Program-made: the position numbers and the translations under genes | From: Fen-1258 sp964449775 | GTDB lineage: Bacteria; Bacteroidota; Ignavibacteria; Ignavibacteriales; Melioribacteraceae | Direction: 5' to 3' | DNA length: 64,000 nucleotides | NCBI GenBank assembly: GCA_964449775.1 | Contig: CAYVBQ010000003.1 | Coordinates: 62,001-126,000 of the forward strand | Shown here: positions 60,950 to 64,000 of the stretch, piece after piece | Layout of the letters: each line of letters opens with the position of its first letter | Numbering within the stretch: position 1 is the first letter of the stretch | The notes under the pieces: generated by a model | The model's database searches: none | What the model saw: only the letters and a program-made list of their open reading frames with translations | What the model was told of the DNA's origin: nothing

Positions 60950-62236
60950 ATGTCATTCGAAAAAATCAATCTTATTAAACCGATACAAAAAGCTTTAGCA
61001 GAAGAGGGCTATACAATTCCTACGCCTATTCAGAAACAAGCAATTCCAATTGTACTTGAAAGACATGACTTACTTGGTTGTGCTCAGACAGGGACCGGTA
61101 AGACGGCTGCTTTTGCCGTACCAATTCTGCAAATTCTTTATAACGAAAAAATTAGCGGGCACGAGAAGAGAACTATTCATTCTTTAATCCTCACTCCTAC
61201 AAGAGAACTTGCTATTCAAATTGGAGATAGTTTTTCCGCTTACGGTAAGTATACGGGTCTCAAAAACTTGGTTGTCTTTGGCGGTGTTCCGCAAAAAGCT
61301 CAGACCGACAAATTGAAAGCGGGAGTGGATATATTAATCGCTACTCCGGGCAGACTGCTTGATCTGATGAATCAAAATTATATCTCACTTCAGCATATTA
61401 AATTATTTGTGCTTGATGAAGCCGACCGCATGCTTGATATGGGATTTATAAATGATGTGAAAAAAATAATTTCGAAACTGCCGTCGAAAAGACAGTCGCT
61501 GTTCTTCTCAGCGACGATGCCTGCGGAAATTGTAAAGCTTGCTAAAACCATTTTAGTGAACCCTGTTAAAATAGAAGTAACTCCGGAATCACCAACCGTT
61601 GAAGCTATTAAACAGAGTATCTATTATGTAGCAAAATCTGATAAGAAAGCTCTTCTCATTCACATATTAAAAGATCCGTCAATTGCATCGGCGCTTGTAT
61701 TCACCCGCACTAAACACGGAGCTGACAATGTGGCAAAAGTTCTAAATAAAGCAAAGATACAAGCCGAAGCTATCCACGGCGATAAAGCGCAAAACGCACG
61801 TCAGCGTGCTTTGAATAATTTTAAGACAAAGCAGACAAGGGTTTTGGTAGCAACAGACATTGCCGCGCGGGGAATTGATATAGACGAACTTTCGCATGTA
61901 ATAAATTTCGAGATTCCAAATATTCCCGAAACTTATATTCATCGAATTGGGCGGACAGGTCGGGCGGGATTAAGCGGTGTAGCCCTCTCGCTTTGCGACA
62001 CGGAAGAAAAAGCTTATTTGAGGGAGATAAACAAACTGATTTCGGTGAAAATACCCGTTGTTGAAAAACATCCGTATGTTCTTGATGAATGGGTTTGGGA
62101 AAATCCTAAACAGTTAGTCAATAAAGAGGATTCAGGAAAAACCAAGACTAAAAAGAGTTTCGGTGCCACAAACTTGAAACCAAAGCACAGAAAGAGAGGG
62201 GCAGGAAAAGTGTGGACTAACAGGGACAGAGGATAA
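60950..62236 (+). CDS. DEAD-box RNA helicase (RhlE-like)
   Basis: 428 residues. The Q motif (YTIPTPIQKQAIPI), motif I AQTGTGKTAAF, PTRELA, ATPGRLLDL, DEAD at VLDEADRML, SAT, the RecA-2 motifs TDIAARGIDI and HRIGRTGRAG are all intact. A basic C-terminal tail (about 385-428) fits RhlE. The tail ends in Lys/Arg-rich sequence for RNA binding. The neighbouring YwbE-type gene starts three bases after the stop, a frequent pairing. Confidence 0.95.
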   Translation: MSFEKINLIKPIQKALAEEGYTIPTPIQKQAIPIVLERHDLLGCAQTGTGKTAAFAVPILQILYNEKISGHEKRTIHSLILTPTRELAIQIGDSFSAYGKYTGLKNLVVFGGVPQKAQTDKLKAGVDILIATPGRLLDLMNQNYISLQHIKLFVLDEADRMLDMGFINDVKKIISKLPSKRQSLFFSATMPAEIVKLAKTILVNPVKIEVTPESPTVEAIKQSIYYVAKSDKKALLIHILKDPSIASALVFTRTKHGADNVAKVLNKAKIQAEAIHGDKAQNARQRALNNFKTKQTRVLVATDIAARGIDIDELSHVINFEIPNIPETYIHRIGRTGRAGLSGVALSLCDTEEKAYLREINKLISVKIPVVEKHPYVLDEWVWENPKQLVNKEDSGKTKTKKSFGATNLKPKHRKRGAGKVWTNRDRG

Positions 62237-62239
62237 TTC

Positions 62240-62434
62240 GTGGAATCCAGAAGCCGCCAACATATCAAGCCAGGTTTACATGTGGCTGTTGTGATGAAGG
62301 AAGATCAAACCACGAATGACTTAACTGAAGGATTTGTTAAAGATATTCTTACGAAATCTCCAAACCATCCGCATGGAATTAAAGTTCGTCTTGAAACCGG
62401 TGAAATTGGGCGTGTGAAAAAGATATTGGATTAA
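62240..62434 (+). CDS. YwbE-like protein (DUF2196)
   Basis: 64 residues from a GTG. RQHIKPGLHVAVVMKEDQTT, LTEGFVKDILTKSPNHPHGI and KVRLETGEIGRVKKIL are the whole family domain, a small KOW-like beta barrel. Function is unknown, probably linked to RNA. It is co-transcribed with the helicase. Confidence 0.9.
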   Translation: MESRSRQHIKPGLHVAVVMKEDQTTNDLTEGFVKDILTKSPNHPHGIKVRLETGEIGRVKKILD

Positions 62435-62543
62435 ACCACAAATAAACTGATTGCTTATTTAAAGATGCAGTACATATTTAGTAATTGATTCTTTTAACGA
62501 AAATAATTTTTGCAAAAAAACCATCTTATCATGATCAAAAATT

Positions 62544-64000
62544 TTAGAGATTTATCGCTGAAGCATGGTACACATCAAAATGAATCTTTTTTATCTCTTC
62601 ATCCTTTAGGTATTCGTCAAAGGTCATCCGCTTATCAATTATTCCGGATGGTATAATTTCTATTATCCTTGTTGCTATTGTATGTATAAACTGATGATCG
62701 TGCGAACTAAAAAGTATAGTCCCGGGAAAATCGATCAGACTATTATTCAACGCAGAGATAGCTTCCAGATCCAAGTGATTAGTCGGCTCATCTAGAAGAA
62801 GAACATTTGCGCCGGTTAACATCATTTTTGCCAGCAAACAACGCACTCGTTCACCGCCTGAAAGTACACTAGCTTTTTTCAAAGTTTCCTCGCCGCTAAA
62901 AAGCATTCTTCCAAGAAATCCACGGATATAAGTTTCTTCTTTCTCTTTAGAATATTGACGGAGCCAGTCAATGAGATTTAAATCAATGTTGAAAAAATCG
63001 GCATTATCTTTTGGAAAATAGGCGAGTTTAGTTGTAGCTCCCCAAATAAAACTACCCTTATTAGTTTTCTCTTTACTTGTTAGAATATTAAACAAAGTAG
63101 TTTTTACTAAATCATTCGGACCCACAAACGCAATTTTGTCACCTTTCTCAACTTTGAATGTAAGATCATTCAAAAGAATTTCATCGCCGTAATTCTTAGT
63201 CAGGTTTTTGATTTCGAGTAGATTGTTGCCTGCTTCCCGTTCCGGCTTAAAAGCTATGTAAGGCATTTTCCGCGATGAAGGTTTGATATCCTCAAGAGTA
63301 AGGTTTTCAAGCTGCTTTTTTCTTGATGTTGCCTGTTTAGATTTTGATGCATTAGCGCTGAAACGAAAAATAAATTCTTGTAACTCCGCTCTTTTTGCCT
63401 CTATCTTTTTATTTGAATCCTTTGCCTGTTTTGCAGCCAGTTGACTGCTTTCCAACCAGAAATCATAATTGCCGGTGTACATCTGTATTTTACCAAAGTC
63501 AATATCGGCAATATGCGTACACACTTGATTAAGAAAATGTCTATCGTGCGAAATAACAATTACAGTATTTTTGAATTTCTCAAGAAAATCTTCCAACCAT
63601 CCAATCGAAATAATATCGAGATGATTTGTTGGCTCATCCAGCAGCAAAATATCGGGGTTTCCAAATAAAGCTTGAGCCAAAAGAACTTTTACTTTTTCAT
63701 TTCCCGACAAATCCTTCATCAATTGTGTATGAAGTTCATCGCTAATTCCCAAACCACTCAGTAGTTCAGCGGCTTCTGATTCTGCTTCCCAGCCGTATAG
63801 CTCTGCAAAGTCCCCTTCAAGTTCGGAAGCTCTGATTCCATCCTCATCGCTGAATTCAGTTTTTGCGTATAGAGTATCTCGTTCTTCCATTATTGAAAAA
63901 AGTTTTTGGTGTCCCATCATTACAGTTTTTATAACCTGGTAATCGTCATACTCAAATTGATTTTGCTGCAATGTCGCAAGTCTTTCACCCGGGGTGACAA
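62544..64000 (-). CDS. ABC-F ATPase (YbiT/Uup type), N-terminus outside window
   Basis: The frame is open to the right edge (VTPGERLATLQQNQ is read beyond 63971), so roughly the first 50-60 residues, with NBD1 Walker A, are missing. NBD1 shows ILLLDEPTNHLD and SHDRHF, then the linker helices rich in Lys/Arg, then NBD2 with VLSGGERVR, VLLLDEPTNHLD and SHDHQF. Two departures stand out: the NBD1 signature is LSGNE rather than LSGGE (63696-63710), and NBD2 Walker A is GPNDLVKTT rather than GPNGxGKTT (63096-63122). Both lie in the same composite ATP site. ABC-F proteins act on the ribosome. Confidence 0.9.
   Translation of the reverse strand, partial: VTPGERLATLQQNQFEYDDYQVIKTVMMGHQKLFSIMEERDTLYAKTEFSDEDGIRASELEGDFAELYGWEAESEAAELLSGLGISDELHTQLMKDLSGNEKVKVLLAQALFGNPDILLLDEPTNHLDIISIGWLEDFLEKFKNTVIVISHDRHFLNQVCTHIADIDFGKIQMYTGNYDFWLESSQLAAKQAKDSNKKIEAKRAELQEFIFRFSANASKSKQATSRKKQLENLTLEDIKPSSRKMPYIAFKPEREAGNNLLEIKNLTKNYGDEILLNDLTFKVEKGDKIAFVGPNDLVKTTLFNILTSKEKTNKGSFIWGATTKLAYFPKDNADFFNIDLNLIDWLRQYSKEKEETYIRGFLGRMLFSGEETLKKASVLSGGERVRCLLAKMMLTGANVLLLDEPTNHLDLEAISALNNSLIDFPGTILFSSHDHQFIHTIATRIIEIIPSGIIDKRMTFDEYLKDEEIKKIHFDVYHASAINL

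Overview
The window is an AT-rich stretch dominated by one flagellar gene cluster. Several traits suggest a motile member of the Bacteroidota/Chlorobiota/Ignavibacteriota branch, most likely an Ignavibacteria-like bacterium: AT-rich coding style, many ATGA/GTGA stop-start overlaps, hairpin-rich dispersed intergenic repeats, and an error-prone DnaE-type alpha subunit downstream of dinB. This placement is inference; no rRNA is present to confirm it.

Region 1 (1-16697) is the export/basal-body block in an order much like the Bacillus fla/che operon: fliJ (cut by the left edge), motE-like, fliK, flgD, a TIGR02530-type protein, flgE, fliL, fliM, fliN, fliO, fliP, fliQ, fliR, flhB, flhA, flhF, flhG, a small membrane protein and fliA (sigma-28). 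Region 2 (16690-20329) holds two HDOD proteins, a GAF protein with a decayed histidine-kinase core, and an unknown secreted/membrane protein. Region 3 (20341-27753) is rod, ring and hook-junction: flgF, flgG, flgA, flgH, flgI, flgJ (rod-binding plus lytic transglycosylase), flgN, flgK, flgL. Region 4 (27750-33235) has two different stator pairs, fliW, csrA and three response-regulator proteins. Region 5 (33283-37631) is a putative sigma-28 cassette: an unknown protein, a PAS histidine kinase and a TPR/coiled-coil membrane protein.

After a repeat-filled gap (37632-39099), region 6 (39100-48822) is a sugar-nucleotide and glycosyltransferase cassette, including a 1607-residue methyltransferase/GT2/GT4/GT4/TPR fusion. 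It ends directly upstream of the single flagellin gene, so flagellin glycosylation is the likely role. Region 7 (48823-53097) is the filament block: flagellin with a clear sigma-28 promoter, a structured leader and a terminator, then fliS, fliD, a fliT-position gene, flgM and a response regulator. FliA with FlgM, and FliW with CsrA plus a GGA-bearing flagellin leader, provide two layers of filament control. No chemotaxis gene (cheA, cheW, cheB, cheR, MCP) is in the window.

Region 8 (53098-59112) is rearranged. An error-prone polymerase operon dinB-dnaE has been broken: the DnaE PHP piece and part of its palm lie on the minus strand, its C-terminal half lies on the plus strand on the other side of dinB, and a phage-type holin, an AlbA_2/Schlafen-like ATP-binding protein and a TrmB-like stub sit in the gap. 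A single inversion plus an insertion or replacement explains the layout. Region 9 (59113-64000) is housekeeping: DUF72, a small Cys-rich protein, a RhlE-like DEAD-box helicase, a YwbE-type protein, and an ABC-F ATPase cut by the right edge whose NBD1 signature and NBD2 Walker A are both altered.
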